A stretch of 64,000 bases of DNA, taken from the NCBI GenBank assembly GCA_003142255.1, contig PLLO01000006.1, positions 275,419 through 339,418 on the forward strand, in the 5' to 3' direction. The stretch comes from Bacteroidales bacterium (GTDB lineage Bacteria > Bacteroidota > Bacteroidia > Bacteroidales > VadinHA17). Numbering within the stretch: the stretch's first letter is position 1; every line of letters starts with the position of its first letter. The translations under genes and the position numbers were made by a program. Positions 55,506 to 64,000 of the stretch are shown piece by piece. The notes under the pieces are model-generated. The model was given only the letters and a program-made list of their open reading frames with translations. It made no database searches and had not been told where the DNA came from.

Positions 55506-57380
55506 ATGAAGGATGCATTCGTAAATCGGAAATACATGGTAATGGGACTTATAATCATTGCTGCCGTAGCATTGATTATAAGGCTGTTTATCATTCAGGT
55601 TGTCAAGGATACATACAGATTATCGGCCGATAACAATGTTCTAAGGTATGTAACTCAATACCCTGCCCGCGGTTTGATATATGACCGGTATGGTAATCTT
55701 ATCGTTTTCAACCAGGCAGCCTACGACCTGATGGTCGTCCCTGCCCAGACAGCAAAACTCGACACTATAACTTTTTGCAACGATCTGGGAATCTCAATCG
55801 AGGTGTTCAGGGAAAGGATGAAAGCAGCAAAGATTTATTCCCGGAGAGCACCATCGGTCTTCCTGAAGCAGATTTCAATGGAGACTTATGCAAAATTCCA
55901 GGAGAAATTGTTTACATATCCGGGCTTTTATGTTCAGCCCAGGACACTGCGAAAATATTCACGCCCTGTAGCTGCTCACCTGCTGGGATATGTCAGCGAG
56001 GTCGATGAAGCCCTGGTAAAAAAGGACCCTTACTACAAAACCGGCGATTATATTGGAAAGCTTGGAATTGAGGAAGCCTATGAAAAGGATCTCAGGGGGA
56101 GGCGTGGTGTTAAGATTTTCATGGTCGATGTTTACAGCCGCTTAAAAGGATCGTACGCAAAAGGGGAGATGGATACCGTTGCCGAACATGGCTCGGATAT
56201 CATTTCAGGACTGGACCTTGATCTGCAGGAGTATGGTGAAAAACTGATGCAGAACAAGACAGGCAGCATAGTCGCCATTGAGCCGGAGTCAGGAGAGATA
56301 CTTGCGCTTGTCTCTTCTCCCAATTATGATCCCGGATTACTGGTAGGCCGTGTGCGTTCCGAAAACTTTGCCAGGCTACAGTCAGATACAATTTATAAAC
56401 CACTGTTTAACAGGGCATTCATGGCATCATACCCTCCGGGATCAACGTTTAAACCAATTAACGGACTTATAGGTCTGCAGGAGAGGGTTATTGTTCCTTC
56501 AACAGAGTTTGGGTGCAGCAACGGCTACCATGCCGGATCGATTACAGTAAAATGTCATTCACACCGTTCACCTCTTAATCTGGTAGAGGCTATTGCAATT
56601 TCATGTAACTCATACTTCTGCCAGACATACAGAAGGATCCTTGAAAATCCGGAGTATAGTTCGATTTCCGAAGCATTTGACAAATGGAAAACCTACTTAA
56701 ACGAGTTCGGCTTCGGCAAGAAGCTCGGATCGGAATTTCCAAATGAGCTTAATGGTGTAATTCCTTCTTCAGCATATTTCGACAAATTATATCACAAAGG
56801 CGGATGGAAAGCCCTGACAGTGATCTCAATGGCGATTGGACAGGGAGAGATCGGTACAACACCACTTCAGATGGCCAACATGACTGCCGCAATCGCGAAC
56901 AGGGGTTACTATTATACTCCTCATATTGTAAAGTCAATTGGTAGTGATCACAAAATCGATCCGCGTTTTACAGTTAAGCACACTATCAGTATTGATTCGA
57001 TTAATTTTGAATCAATCATTAAAGGAATGGAAGATGCCGTTAATGGAGGTCCCGGTGCTACAGCACGAGGTGCCGCCCTTGACAGTATAATTATATGCGG
57101 AAAGACAGGAACAGCCCAGAACCCGCATGGAGACGATCACTCGGTTTTTATTGCCTTTGCACCCAAAGATCATCCTAAAATTGCCATCGCAGTTTACGTT
57201 GAAAATTCGGGATTCGGAGCAACCTATGCTGCCCCCGTTGCCAGCCTGATGATTGAAAAGTATTTGAGACGAAGAATTACAAACAAACCAATGGAGCAGA
57301 GGATGCTTGAGCTGAACCTGATCCATAAACTTACAGAACCGAAAATTGAGAAGCAGCGTACTTATCTGGAGGGGGATTGA
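55506..57380 (+). CDS. mrdA: Penicillin-binding protein 2
   Basis: Class B transpeptidase of the elongasome. 624 aa. N-terminal membrane anchor (LIIIAAVALIIRLFII), PBP dimer domain, transpeptidase domain with SxxK in YPPGSTFKPINGL, SxN in AISCNSYFCQ and KTG in CGKTGTAQNPHGD, all intact. The last 35 bases overlap rodA. Confidence 0.97.
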   Translation: MKDAFVNRKYMVMGLIIIAAVALIIRLFIIQVVKDTYRLSADNNVLRYVTQYPARGLIYDRYGNLIVFNQAAYDLMVVPAQTAKLDTITFCNDLGISIEVFRERMKAAKIYSRRAPSVFLKQISMETYAKFQEKLFTYPGFYVQPRTLRKYSRPVAAHLLGYVSEVDEALVKKDPYYKTGDYIGKLGIEEAYEKDLRGRRGVKIFMVDVYSRLKGSYAKGEMDTVAEHGSDIISGLDLDLQEYGEKLMQNKTGSIVAIEPESGEILALVSSPNYDPGLLVGRVRSENFARLQSDTIYKPLFNRAFMASYPPGSTFKPINGLIGLQERVIVPSTEFGCSNGYHAGSITVKCHSHRSPLNLVEAIAISCNSYFCQTYRRILENPEYSSISEAFDKWKTYLNEFGFGKKLGSEFPNELNGVIPSSAYFDKLYHKGGWKALTVISMAIGQGEIGTTPLQMANMTAAIANRGYYYTPHIVKSIGSDHKIDPRFTVKHTISIDSINFESIIKGMEDAVNGGPGATARGAALDSIIICGKTGTAQNPHGDDHSVFIAFAPKDHPKIAIAVYVENSGFGATYAAPVASLMIEKYLRRRITNKPMEQRMLELNLIHKLTEPKIEKQRTYLEGD

Positions 57381-58770
57381 TAAGACAACAGTTCTTATTT
57401 TCCTGCTTATGATCGTCATGGGCTGGTTCAATATTTATGCAGCCGTATATAATGATGAGCATGGGGAGATCTTCGACTTCACCCAGAGATATGGGAAACA
57501 GTTCATATGGATAATAGCAACCCTTGTGCTGGCTGTTTTTATCATGATTATAGACAGCAGGTTTTATCTCTTTTTTGCATGGTTCATTTATGCCATAACG
57601 ATGCTTCTATTAATTCTTGTTTTGGTTTTAGGCAAGGATATTAACGGTGCCAGGTCGTGGTTTGAATTTGGTCCGATCAGCCTTCAGCCCTCAGAATTTG
57701 CTAAATTCGGAACTGCACTTGCCCTGGCAAGCTTTCTTAATAACCGAAGTAATGATCTTTCAAAGCTTAAGGTCATCGCTCCTGCAGTAGGTATAATTCT
57801 TTTTCCGGCACTCCTTACTTCACTTCAGCCTGATCTTGGTTCGACAATAGTTTTCTTTTCTTTTTTTCTTGTGCTATTCAGAGAAGGAATGAGCCCTTTC
57901 ATCTTTGTTTCGGGATTACTGATGGTATTGCTTTTCTTCCTCACAGTTCTGTTCAACAACGTGTACCTGGGAATCGTACTTATTGCAATAGCTTTCCTCA
58001 TGGTCTGGCTTTCCACAAGAAAATGGAAACTCTTGCTTACAGGGCTGGTAACGATGCTCTTTATCGGAGGAATATTGTATACCCTTAATTATTTTGTCAT
58101 TAAATCACTTGGCAATGAGACCATCCTGGTAATAACCCTGTTGCTTTCAGGAGTTGCCTACGCATATTATTTTTATACTAAAAAAGCAATTACCCTTTTT
58201 GTAATCTATCTCTTCCTTATGGGAAGCGTACTATACATCAATTCAGTTGATTTTGCATTCAATCACGTACTTAAACCCCATCAGAAGGAAAGAATTGAAA
58301 TTATGCTTGGTTTTAAAACTGACACTCACGGTACAGGATACAATGTCAACCAGTCTATAATTTCAGTTGGTTCAGGCGGATTCAAGGGCAAGGGTTATCT
58401 CCAGGGCACCCAGACAAAATTCAAATTTGTTCCTGCCCAGAGTACTGATTTTATTTTCTGCACTGTCGGTGAAGAATGGGGTTTTCTCGGATCTCTGGTT
58501 GTGATCGGATTGTATGTTTTCCTTCTTATCAGGCTGATAATACTTGCAGAGCGGCAGCGATCGAATTTTTCAAGGATTTATGGTTATGGCGTCGTAAGCA
58601 TCCTCTTCATGCATTTCTTCATTAATATCGGAATGGCAATTGGTCTGGTACCCGTTATCGGCATTCCTCTTCCATTTTTCAGTTACGGGGGAAGCTCGCT
58701 TTGGGGATTCACACTGCTGCTGTTCATCTTTCTGAGGCTTGATGCCGGCAAGACTGAGTACCTGGCATGA
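57346..58770 (+). CDS. rodA: Peptidoglycan glycosyltransferase RodA
   Basis: SEDS polymerase partner of PBP2. 474 aa, about ten or more membrane helices, with the SEDS Asp region and motifs GARSWFEFGPISLQPSEFAK, LQPDLGSTIVFFSFF, FVPAQSTDFIFCTVGEEWGF, PLPFFSYGGSSLWGF. The start taken is TTG 57346, which gives MRSSVLIWRGIDKTTV before the first helix as homologues have; the next ATG (57408) lies inside that helix. Confidence 0.95.
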   Translation: MRSSVLIWRGIDKTTVLIFLLMIVMGWFNIYAAVYNDEHGEIFDFTQRYGKQFIWIIATLVLAVFIMIIDSRFYLFFAWFIYAITMLLLILVLVLGKDINGARSWFEFGPISLQPSEFAKFGTALALASFLNNRSNDLSKLKVIAPAVGIILFPALLTSLQPDLGSTIVFFSFFLVLFREGMSPFIFVSGLLMVLLFFLTVLFNNVYLGIVLIAIAFLMVWLSTRKWKLLLTGLVTMLFIGGILYTLNYFVIKSLGNETILVITLLLSGVAYAYYFYTKKAITLFVIYLFLMGSVLYINSVDFAFNHVLKPHQKERIEIMLGFKTDTHGTGYNVNQSIISVGSGGFKGKGYLQGTQTKFKFVPAQSTDFIFCTVGEEWGFLGSLVVIGLYVFLLIRLIILAERQRSNFSRIYGYGVVSILFMHFFINIGMAIGLVPVIGIPLPFFSYGGSSLWGFTLLLFIFLRLDAGKTEYLA

Positions 58771-59382
58771 TCAGAACGGGATGGTGATCCTGTGCGAAAT
58801 CTCTACACCGAAATCTTTCTCCACATAATCGATAAGCTGCGGAAAAAATTCCATAAAATCTTCCTGGAGAGAGGAATAGTTTTTTTTCAGGGCACGCATG
58901 GCAAAGCTGGTCTCATTTGGCAGAGTGGTCCTTTTGCTGAGTGTCCTTAGCACATGCCGGATACCATTCAGGGTCTGGTAAGATTCTATCCAGTTGTTGA
59001 TAATAAAAAATGGCATCATTTCCCGGACGTTATCGGGTAGTATCTCGTAATTGTTCACCAGGGCCCTGTAAAAATTATAGGTCACACTTTCAAGAGGGCG
59101 ACGCGAAAAAAAATCCCACTCCCTGGTAAGGAAATGATCGTAAATAATATCTGTAATGACACCTGAATATTTATGGTATTTTTTTGAGAAGAAGATTTTG
59201 CTGCGGTGAACAACCGGATGGCTGTCGGTGAAACCATCGATGTTCCGGTGAAGTATTATTCCCTTCCTGATAAGATCAGGATATTTCAGATAGTCGCGGC
59301 CCTTTACATAATCACCTATGTAATTGCCGATAATTATTTGATCAGAATCACCGGAAAGGTATATGTGGGCCAGAACATTCAT
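58771..59382 (-). CDS. acpH: Acyl carrier protein phosphodiesterase-like protein
   Basis: 203 aa, AcpH family: MNVLAHIYLSGDSDQIIIGN start, DYVKGRDY, HRNIDGFTDSHPVV with metal-binding His/Asp, and DIIYDHFLTREWDFFS. E. coli AcpH removes phosphopantetheine from ACP; the in vivo role in Bacteroidota is less clear. Convergent with rodA; stops are directly adjacent. Confidence 0.88.
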   Translation of the reverse strand: MNVLAHIYLSGDSDQIIIGNYIGDYVKGRDYLKYPDLIRKGIILHRNIDGFTDSHPVVHRSKIFFSKKYHKYSGVITDIIYDHFLTREWDFFSRRPLESVTYNFYRALVNNYEILPDNVREMMPFFIINNWIESYQTLNGIRHVLRTLSKRTTLPNETSFAMRALKKNYSSLQEDFMEFFPQLIDYVEKDFGVEISHRITIPF

Positions 59383-59564
59383 ATAGATTTATAATAGTAC
59401 AAAGAATCTGCCATATCTGTTTATGTTATAGAGAACATTTTGTCATACATGGTTGCAAATCATCAATAAAACAAAGTTAGATGATTGTTTTACAGAAGGA
59501 TAATACATAGTGACGGTATATAAAAAAATCCCTTTAAACACTCGGAATTACGGTACGCAAATTA

Positions 59565-59572
59565 TACATTTG
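59565..59572 (+). promoter_or_regulatory. Candidate -7 box for the cDPGS-like gene
   Basis: TACATTTG matches TAnnTTTG, 64 bases before the start codon; no good -33 box. The rest of the 254-bp spacer (59383-59636) is AT-rich with no gene. Confidence 0.45.
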
Positions 59573-59625
59573 TTGATTCATTTTAAAATGGATTTTCTTT
59601 CAACTCAAAAATAAATATTTCAAAC

Positions 59626-59632
59626 AAGGAGG
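59626..59632 (+). promoter_or_regulatory. Strong Shine-Dalgarno AAGGAGG
   Basis: AAGGAGG four bases before ATG 59637. It is a perfect anti-SD match, of a kind not seen before the other genes I checked in this window. Confidence 0.7.
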
Positions 59633-59636
59633 ATTT

Positions 59637-60989
59637 ATGACCAGGAGAAATGTCATTATTATTGGAGCCGCCGGCAGGGATTTTCACAATTTCAATACTT
59701 ACTTCAGGGATAATGAAAATTATAATGTAGTTGCATTTACTGCAGCTCAGATACCCGATATTGCAGGGAGAAAATATCCTAAAGAGCTGGCAGGCAAGCT
59801 TTACCCCAAAGGAATTCCAATCTATGTCGAAGCTAATCTTCCTGATCTCATAAAGAAATTAAAGGTAAATGATTGTATTTTTTCATACAGCGACGTACCA
59901 TATCAGAGGGTAATGTCTGTCAGTGCTATTGTAAATGCAGCCGGTGCCAGTTTTGTTCTTCTCGGCCCTGATGATACAATGGTCAAAAGCACAAAACCGG
60001 TAATTGCCGTAGGCGCGATCCGAACAGGATGCGGTAAAAGTCAGACCTCGCGAAGGATTATCGAGATACTCATGGCTAAAGGATTAAAGGTAGTAGCAAT
60101 TCGTCACCCTATGCCGTACGGCGACCTGAATGTCCAGAAGGTTCAGCGCTTTGCAGTTGTGAAGGATCTTGAAAAACATAAATGCACGGTCGAGGAGATG
60201 GAGGAATATGAACCTCATATTGTCAGGGGTAATGTGATTTATGCAGGAGTCGATTACGAAGCTATTCTCAGGAAGGCTGAAAAAGATCCTGCCGGTTGCG
60301 ACGTTATTCTCTGGGACGGAGGAAATAACGATTTTCCTTTCTATAAGCCGGACCTTATGATTACAGTTACAGACCCTCACAGGGCCGGCCATGAACTTAG
60401 ATATTACCCTGGCGAAGTCACCCTTCGTATTGCCGATGTGGTAGTGATCAATAAGATGGACAGCGCCTCGCCTGAATCTATCCAGATTGTCCGTGAAAGC
60501 ATTGAAAAGGTGAATCCAAAAGCAATCGTCATCGACGGAGCATCACCAATTAAAGTTGATGATCCGTCATTGATCAGAGGGAAGAGAGTGCTCGTTGTAG
60601 AGGATGGGCCGACGCTTACCCACGGTGAAATGAAAATAGGTGCAGGTGTTGTGGCTGCCCGTAAATTCGGCGCTGCTGAACTCGTTGACCCGCGTCCATA
60701 TACGGTAGGGAAAATGAGTGAGACATTCAGGCTCTATCCGAATATCGGAACATTGCTTCCTGCAATGGGATATGGCGATGAGCAGCTTCACGACCTGGAG
60801 AAAACGATCAACTATACAAAATGTGACAGTGTCATCATAGCCACGCCTATCGACCTGAACAGGATAATAAAGATTAAGAAGCCCAATACCAGGGTTTACT
60901 ATGACCTTCAGGAGATCGGCGATCCTAATCTGACACAAGTGCTTGATGAGTTTGTAAAGAAGCACAAACTTACAGGAAAGAAAAAGTGA
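59637..60989 (+). CDS. Cyclic 2,3-diphosphoglycerate synthetase-like GTPase
   Basis: 450 aa, cytoplasmic. N-terminal Rossmann-like part (RRNVIIIGAAGRDFHNFNTY, 1-115), then a P-loop GAIRTGCGKSQTSRR (126-140), DVILWDGGNNDFPFY, and NKMD (the guanine-specificity motif, near residue 270), and a C-terminal part with PNIGTLLPAMGYG. It matches the family annotated after archaeal cyclic-2,3-diphosphoglycerate synthetase. Bacterial members are mostly of unknown function. Single-gene transcript with its own leader and terminator, next to pgi and a sugar kinase. Confidence 0.75.
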   Translation: MTRRNVIIIGAAGRDFHNFNTYFRDNENYNVVAFTAAQIPDIAGRKYPKELAGKLYPKGIPIYVEANLPDLIKKLKVNDCIFSYSDVPYQRVMSVSAIVNAAGASFVLLGPDDTMVKSTKPVIAVGAIRTGCGKSQTSRRIIEILMAKGLKVVAIRHPMPYGDLNVQKVQRFAVVKDLEKHKCTVEEMEEYEPHIVRGNVIYAGVDYEAILRKAEKDPAGCDVILWDGGNNDFPFYKPDLMITVTDPHRAGHELRYYPGEVTLRIADVVVINKMDSASPESIQIVRESIEKVNPKAIVIDGASPIKVDDPSLIRGKRVLVVEDGPTLTHGEMKIGAGVVAARKFGAAELVDPRPYTVGKMSETFRLYPNIGTLLPAMGYGDEQLHDLEKTINYTKCDSVIIATPIDLNRIIKIKKPNTRVYYDLQEIGDPNLTQVLDEFVKKHKLTGKKK

Positions 60990-61004
60990 TATCTATATAA
61001 TATA

Positions 61005-61034
61005 AAAAGAGCCGTTGCATGCAACGGCTCTTTT
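61005..61034. terminator. Perfect palindromic terminator
   Basis: AAAAGAGCCGTTGCA/TGCAACGGCTCTTTT, a 15-bp perfect palindrome between convergent genes (cDPGS-like and the PfkB kinase), usable in both directions. Confidence 0.88.
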
Positions 61035-61062
61035 ATTTTAAGACTTATAGGTTATTAAAATA

Positions 61063-62142
61063 TTATCGTTTTATCCTCGCGTTGCCTTTCCAGATGCTCC
61101 AGACCTGTTCTTCATCGGCAGGCTGGCCATAATCAGTAAAAACTGTTGTTGCAAGAGCACCGGTAGCCCATCCGAACTGGATCCATTTTTCCGGTTCCCA
61201 TCCCTTCAGTATGGCATAAAGCAATCCTCCCACGAACCCGTCTCCGCCTCCAATGCGGTCGAGAACATGTATTTCGCGGGGTTCTACAACATGCCAGTTG
61301 TCACCCTCAAGCATAATCGCTCCCCAGAGATGTTCATTAGCGTTTATCACCTGGCGCAGGGTTGTTGCAAAAACTGATGCATTCGGGAATGTCTTTTTTA
61401 CCCTGCTGATCATTTCCTTGAAGCTCTCTATTTTGGCAGCAAGATCTTTTCCACCCTCTTCCGGACCCTTGATTCCCAGGCAGAGCTGAAAATCTTCCTC
61501 ATTGCCCACCAATATATCGGCAATGCCTGCAATCTCCCTGAATATGGCAGCCAGATCTTTTTCGCGGTTCTTCCAGAAGGTAGCCCTGTAGTTAAGGTCG
61601 AATGCTATGCGGGTTCCATGTTTCTTTGCAGCTCTTGCCAGCTCAAGACAGAAGTTGCCTGTTTCGGGCGACATGGCGGCGATTAATCCTGAAAGATGCA
61701 GTATCTGTACACCTTCGGTTACAAAAAGGCGATTAAGATCGAAATCCTTAACGTTCAGTGTTCTTCCCACTTCACCTGCCCGGTCGTTATGTACTCTTGG
61801 CCCGCGTGATCCATATCCGCTGTCGGCAATATTGAACTGGTGCCGATAACCCCATGGGCCACCCTGCTCAACCTCAACACCTTCATATACAATATGCCTG
61901 CTGCTGAGATCATCTTTGATGAATCTTGCGATCGGGCTCTCTTTTACAAAAGTTGTGAGCACCTTGACCGGAAGTCCGAGATAAGATGAAACACTTGCTA
62001 CATTTGTTTCAGCGCTGGTAGCCTGCATATGGAACATATTGCTGCAATGAACGGGCTGACCGTTTAAAGGTGTGATTCGTACTCCCATGCTCGAGGGTAC
62101 AACCAGTGACCACATGAAATCTTTCTTAAGTTCTATTTTCAT
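61063..62142 (-). CDS. kdgK: PfkB family sugar kinase, 2-keto-3-deoxygluconate kinase-like
   Basis: 359 aa ribokinase-fold kinase. Substrate side with QATSAETNVASVSSYLGLPV and FDLNYRATFWKNRE (as in KDG kinases), ATP/catalytic signature DRIGGGDGFVGGLLYAI with the base Asp. No KDG aldolase gene in view, so the substrate is inferred. 28 bp after pgi on the same strand. Confidence 0.8.
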   Translation of the reverse strand: MKIELKKDFMWSLVVPSSMGVRITPLNGQPVHCSNMFHMQATSAETNVASVSSYLGLPVKVLTTFVKESPIARFIKDDLSSRHIVYEGVEVEQGGPWGYRHQFNIADSGYGSRGPRVHNDRAGEVGRTLNVKDFDLNRLFVTEGVQILHLSGLIAAMSPETGNFCLELARAAKKHGTRIAFDLNYRATFWKNREKDLAAIFREIAGIADILVGNEEDFQLCLGIKGPEEGGKDLAAKIESFKEMISRVKKTFPNASVFATTLRQVINANEHLWGAIMLEGDNWHVVEPREIHVLDRIGGGDGFVGGLLYAILKGWEPEKWIQFGWATGALATTVFTDYGQPADEEQVWSIWKGNARIKR

Positions 62143-62170
62143 AATGATTATACTTAAAACAGCTTAGTAT

Positions 62171-63514
62171 TTATTTTAATCTTTCCTTCAGTTTCTTGCC
62201 GGCTTCTTCAAATCCGGGTTTGTTAAGCAGTGCGAACATATTTTTCTTATAAGCTTCAACTCCGGGCTGATCGAATGGATTGACATCAAGAATATATCCG
62301 CTTACGGCACAAGCCAACTCGAAAAAATAGATCAGTTGCCCGGTGTAGTACTCATCAAGCATCGGGATCTCTATTTTTATTACCGGGACATTGCCATCAT
62401 TATGGGCGAGGATAGTTCCGGTTTCGGCATTGTGATTTACCTCGGAGAGTCTCTTCCCGGCAAGGTAATTAAGCTGGTCGGAATCATCTTTTTCAAGCGG
62501 GATAATAAGTTTCTTCCCGGGTTCCTTTACCGAGATAATGGTTTCGAATAGGATCCGCTGCCCATCCTGGATGTATTGTCCCATCGAATGGAGATCAGTT
62601 GTGAAGTCAACGGAAGCAGGGAAAATGCCTTTCCCGTCTTTCCCCTCACTCTCGCCAAAGAGCTGCTTCCACCATTCTGAGAAATAGTGAAGCTTTGGCG
62701 TAAACCCGACGAGTATCTCAACAGGCCTGCCGGTCCGAAGGACCAGGTTTCTTGCCGCAGCATAGATCAGTACTGGGTTGGCAGCGCCATTTTTATTATT
62801 AACTGTTGCTTCCTCCATGGAAAGAGCACCTTTAACGAGCGCTCTGATATCGATCCCGCTGACTGCAATTGGAAGTAAGCCGACGGGAGTAAGGACAGAG
62901 TACCTTCCTCCGATATTGTCAGGGATCACGAATGTCTCATATCCGTTTGTTTCTGCGAGAGACCTTAATGCACCCTTTTTTTCATCGGTAATTGCCACTA
63001 TCCTTTCAGCAGTCTTTTGCTTGCCTATTTTCTTTTCAAGATTATCCTTCAGCATTCTGAATGCAATCGCAGGCTCAGTGGTTGTGCCTGATTTGGAGAT
63101 TACAATTATTGAATAGTTTCTGTCTTCAAGTATTTCGAGCAGATCCGACATATAATCCTCACAAATATTCTGTCCGGCAAAGATTATCTCATGATGTTTT
63201 TTCTTTAAAAGCGGAGTAAAGGAATGGGAGAGAGCTTCGATTACTGCTTTTGCACCCAGGTATGATCCTCCTATGCCAATAACAACTGTTGTATCGGAAA
63301 CAGACCTGAGCTGTTTTGCTTTTTTTTCAATCTTATCAAACTGAGCAGCTATATCACAGGGAAGGGTGAGCCAACCAAGAAAATCGCTCCCGGCTCCGGT
63401 GCCTTCCTTCAGTATCTCAAGGTGCCGTACCGATTGCTGGGCTAAAGCAAATACTTCTTCAGAGGGGACAAATCCCTCTGCATTTTTAAGGTTTATGCTT
63501 AAAATATCTTTCAT
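62171..63514 (-). CDS. pgi: Glucose-6-phosphate isomerase
   Basis: 447 aa from ATG 63514 ([17 protein letters not shown]); twelve more codons upstream are open but run back into the predicted promoter. Bacterial short form. [50 protein letters not shown] and [13 protein letters not shown] are the PGI signatures. A -7 box TAACTTTG is at 63548-63555 on the minus strand. Confidence 0.96.
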   Translation of the reverse strand: MKDILSINLKNAEGFVPSEEVFALAQQSVRHLEILKEGTGAGSDFLGWLTLPCDIAAQFDKIEKKAKQLRSVSDTTVVIGIGGSYLGAKAVIEALSHSFTPLLKKKHHEIIFAGQNICEDYMSDLLEILEDRNYSIIVISKSGTTTEPAIAFRMLKDNLEKKIGKQKTAERIVAITDEKKGALRSLAETNGYETFVIPDNIGGRYSVLTPVGLLPIAVSGIDIRALVKGALSMEEATVNNKNGAANPVLIYAAARNLVLRTGRPVEILVGFTPKLHYFSEWWKQLFGESEGKDGKGIFPASVDFTTDLHSMGQYIQDGQRILFETIISVKEPGKKLIIPLEKDDSDQLNYLAGKRLSEVNHNAETGTILAHNDGNVPVIKIEIPMLDEYYTGQLIYFFELACAVSGYILDVNPFDQPGVEAYKKNMFALLNKPGFEEAGKKLKERLK

Positions 63515-63556
63515 CTGGTTTAAATTTTCGAAAATTCCTAAGGTATACAAAGTTAC

Positions 63557-63585
63557 AAAAAAACCGTCAGGAACGACCCTGACGG
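63557..63585 (-). terminator. Terminator after the GIN-domain gene
   Basis: Minus strand CCGTCAGG/CCTGACGG stem (63578-63585 with 63564-63571) followed by seven T (complement of 63557-63563), between the GIN-domain gene and pgi. Confidence 0.82.
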
Positions 63586-63621
63586 CTTGTAATAAATGTG
63601 ATATATATAATTGAGAAGAGA

Positions 63622-64000
63622 CTACTTTTTATGAATGCCGCCGGCACTGGAAGCATGTGCGTCAATAAGCCTGGGATCTCCCTTATAATTTATATCCCCG
63701 GCACTTGAGGCCCTTGCCGTAAGCTTGTCGGTTACGAAGACATCTGCATCACCAGCACTTGAAACTGAAACATCTGCCTCTCTGGTCTTTAGATTGTATG
63801 CATAAAGATCGCCTGCGCTGCTTAAATCTGCCTCAAGCATATCAGTTTCACCGGTAAGGGAGATATCTCCTGAGCTGCTGCCATCAACTTTAATTTCTTT
63901 TGCATATACCTCAAGCCTGATATCGCCTGCACTGCTTGCATTCAGTTCGAGATTATCAGTTTTTACCGGCGTTACACCCACAATATCTCCTGCACTTGTA
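63622..64000 (-). CDS. Head-GIN domain (DUF2807) protein, C-terminal part only
   Basis: The frame stays open to the window edge and upstream codons continue the same repeat, so the gene starts outside. About 126 residues of a right-handed beta-helix-like repeat, with SSAGDI or a variant roughly every 18-20 residues ([46 protein letters not shown]). Typical of the putative auto-transporter adhesin head-GIN family, abundant and uncharacterised in Bacteroidota; probably exported. Confidence 0.85.
   Translation of the reverse strand, partial: TSAGDIVGVTPVKTDNLELNASSAGDIRLEVYAKEIKVDGSSSGDISLTGETDMLEADLSSAGDLYAYNLKTREADVSVSSAGDADVFVTDKLTARASSAGDINYKGDPRLIDAHASSAGGIHKK

Noticed and set aside
1-64000. 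CRISPR array, IS element, prophage, rRNA genes
   Set aside because: No regular spaced repeats, transposase or phage proteins, and no rRNA sequence recognised.
63622-64000. GTG at 63981 as the start of the GIN-domain gene
   Set aside because: The SSAGDI-type repeat continues upstream of it to the window edge, so the gene is truncated by the window.

Overview
The window is chromosomal DNA from a member of the Bacteroidota, most likely an uncultured Bacteroidales/Marinilabiliales-type organism. The reasons are Bacteroidota-type promoters (-33 TTTG, -7 TAnnTTTG) before several genes, almost no Shine-Dalgarno sequences, many small lipoproteins with a Cys lipobox, a GH97 glycosidase, a head-GIN (DUF2807) protein, RecQ with the long C-terminal tail seen in this phylum, and GC/AT-rich intergenic palindromes. 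I see no rRNA, CRISPR array, phage or IS element. One tRNA gene (Leu, UAG) is present. Most genes are housekeeping genes with intact motifs.

Region 1 (1-11107) is carbohydrate polymer metabolism. The end of an alpha-glucan phosphorylase (runs in from the left) converges on a GH13_8 branching enzyme. Next comes a five-gene block that I consider the least described part of the window: a GT4 glycosyltransferase fused to an (alpha/alpha) barrel on the + strand, then, on the - strand, a GH130 protein, a PIG-L/LmbE deacetylase, a second GT4 enzyme and a GH100 (neutral invertase)-like protein. Glycosyltransferases, a deacetylase and glycoside phosphorylase/hydrolase-type enzymes side by side suggest synthesis and turnover of a specific, unidentified glycoside or storage/compatible-solute oligosaccharide.

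Region 2 (11306-21591) holds ribF, ahcY, a Rieske-like lipoprotein with altered ligands, a small basic secreted protein, greA with a terminator-like hairpin in its leader, a HIT protein, comF, ruvC, an S41 protease, an EamA exporter, serS, and rpmA-rplU (L21 has a long Lys/Ala tail).

Region 3 (21929-32287) has a bifunctional nuclease, GH97, thyA, folA (whose C-terminus is encoded by an intergenic repeat), a lipoprotein, clpP-clpX, tRNA-Leu-tig, and tatC-lptB.

Region 4 (32493-46181) contains recQ, a GT2 enzyme, a GNAT acetyltransferase and an arginine/pyrimidine block: carB diverges from argR-argG-argH, which converges on patB-carA. Two ARG boxes with the classical 3-bp gap overlap the argR promoter and start codon.

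Region 5 (46250-64000) contains a large TerB-like/ABCG fusion transporter, rsmA, a MacB-type permease, purH, the full rod-shape operon mreB-mreC-mreD-mrdA-rodA, acpH, a cyclic-2,3-diphosphoglycerate-synthetase-like GTPase with an unusually good Shine-Dalgarno, a KDG-kinase-like PfkB kinase, pgi and a truncated GIN-domain protein.

Dispersed G/C-rich palindromic repeats (three sites of one family, an inverted pair of another) lie between genes. Product names rest on my reading of motifs; no database search was run.
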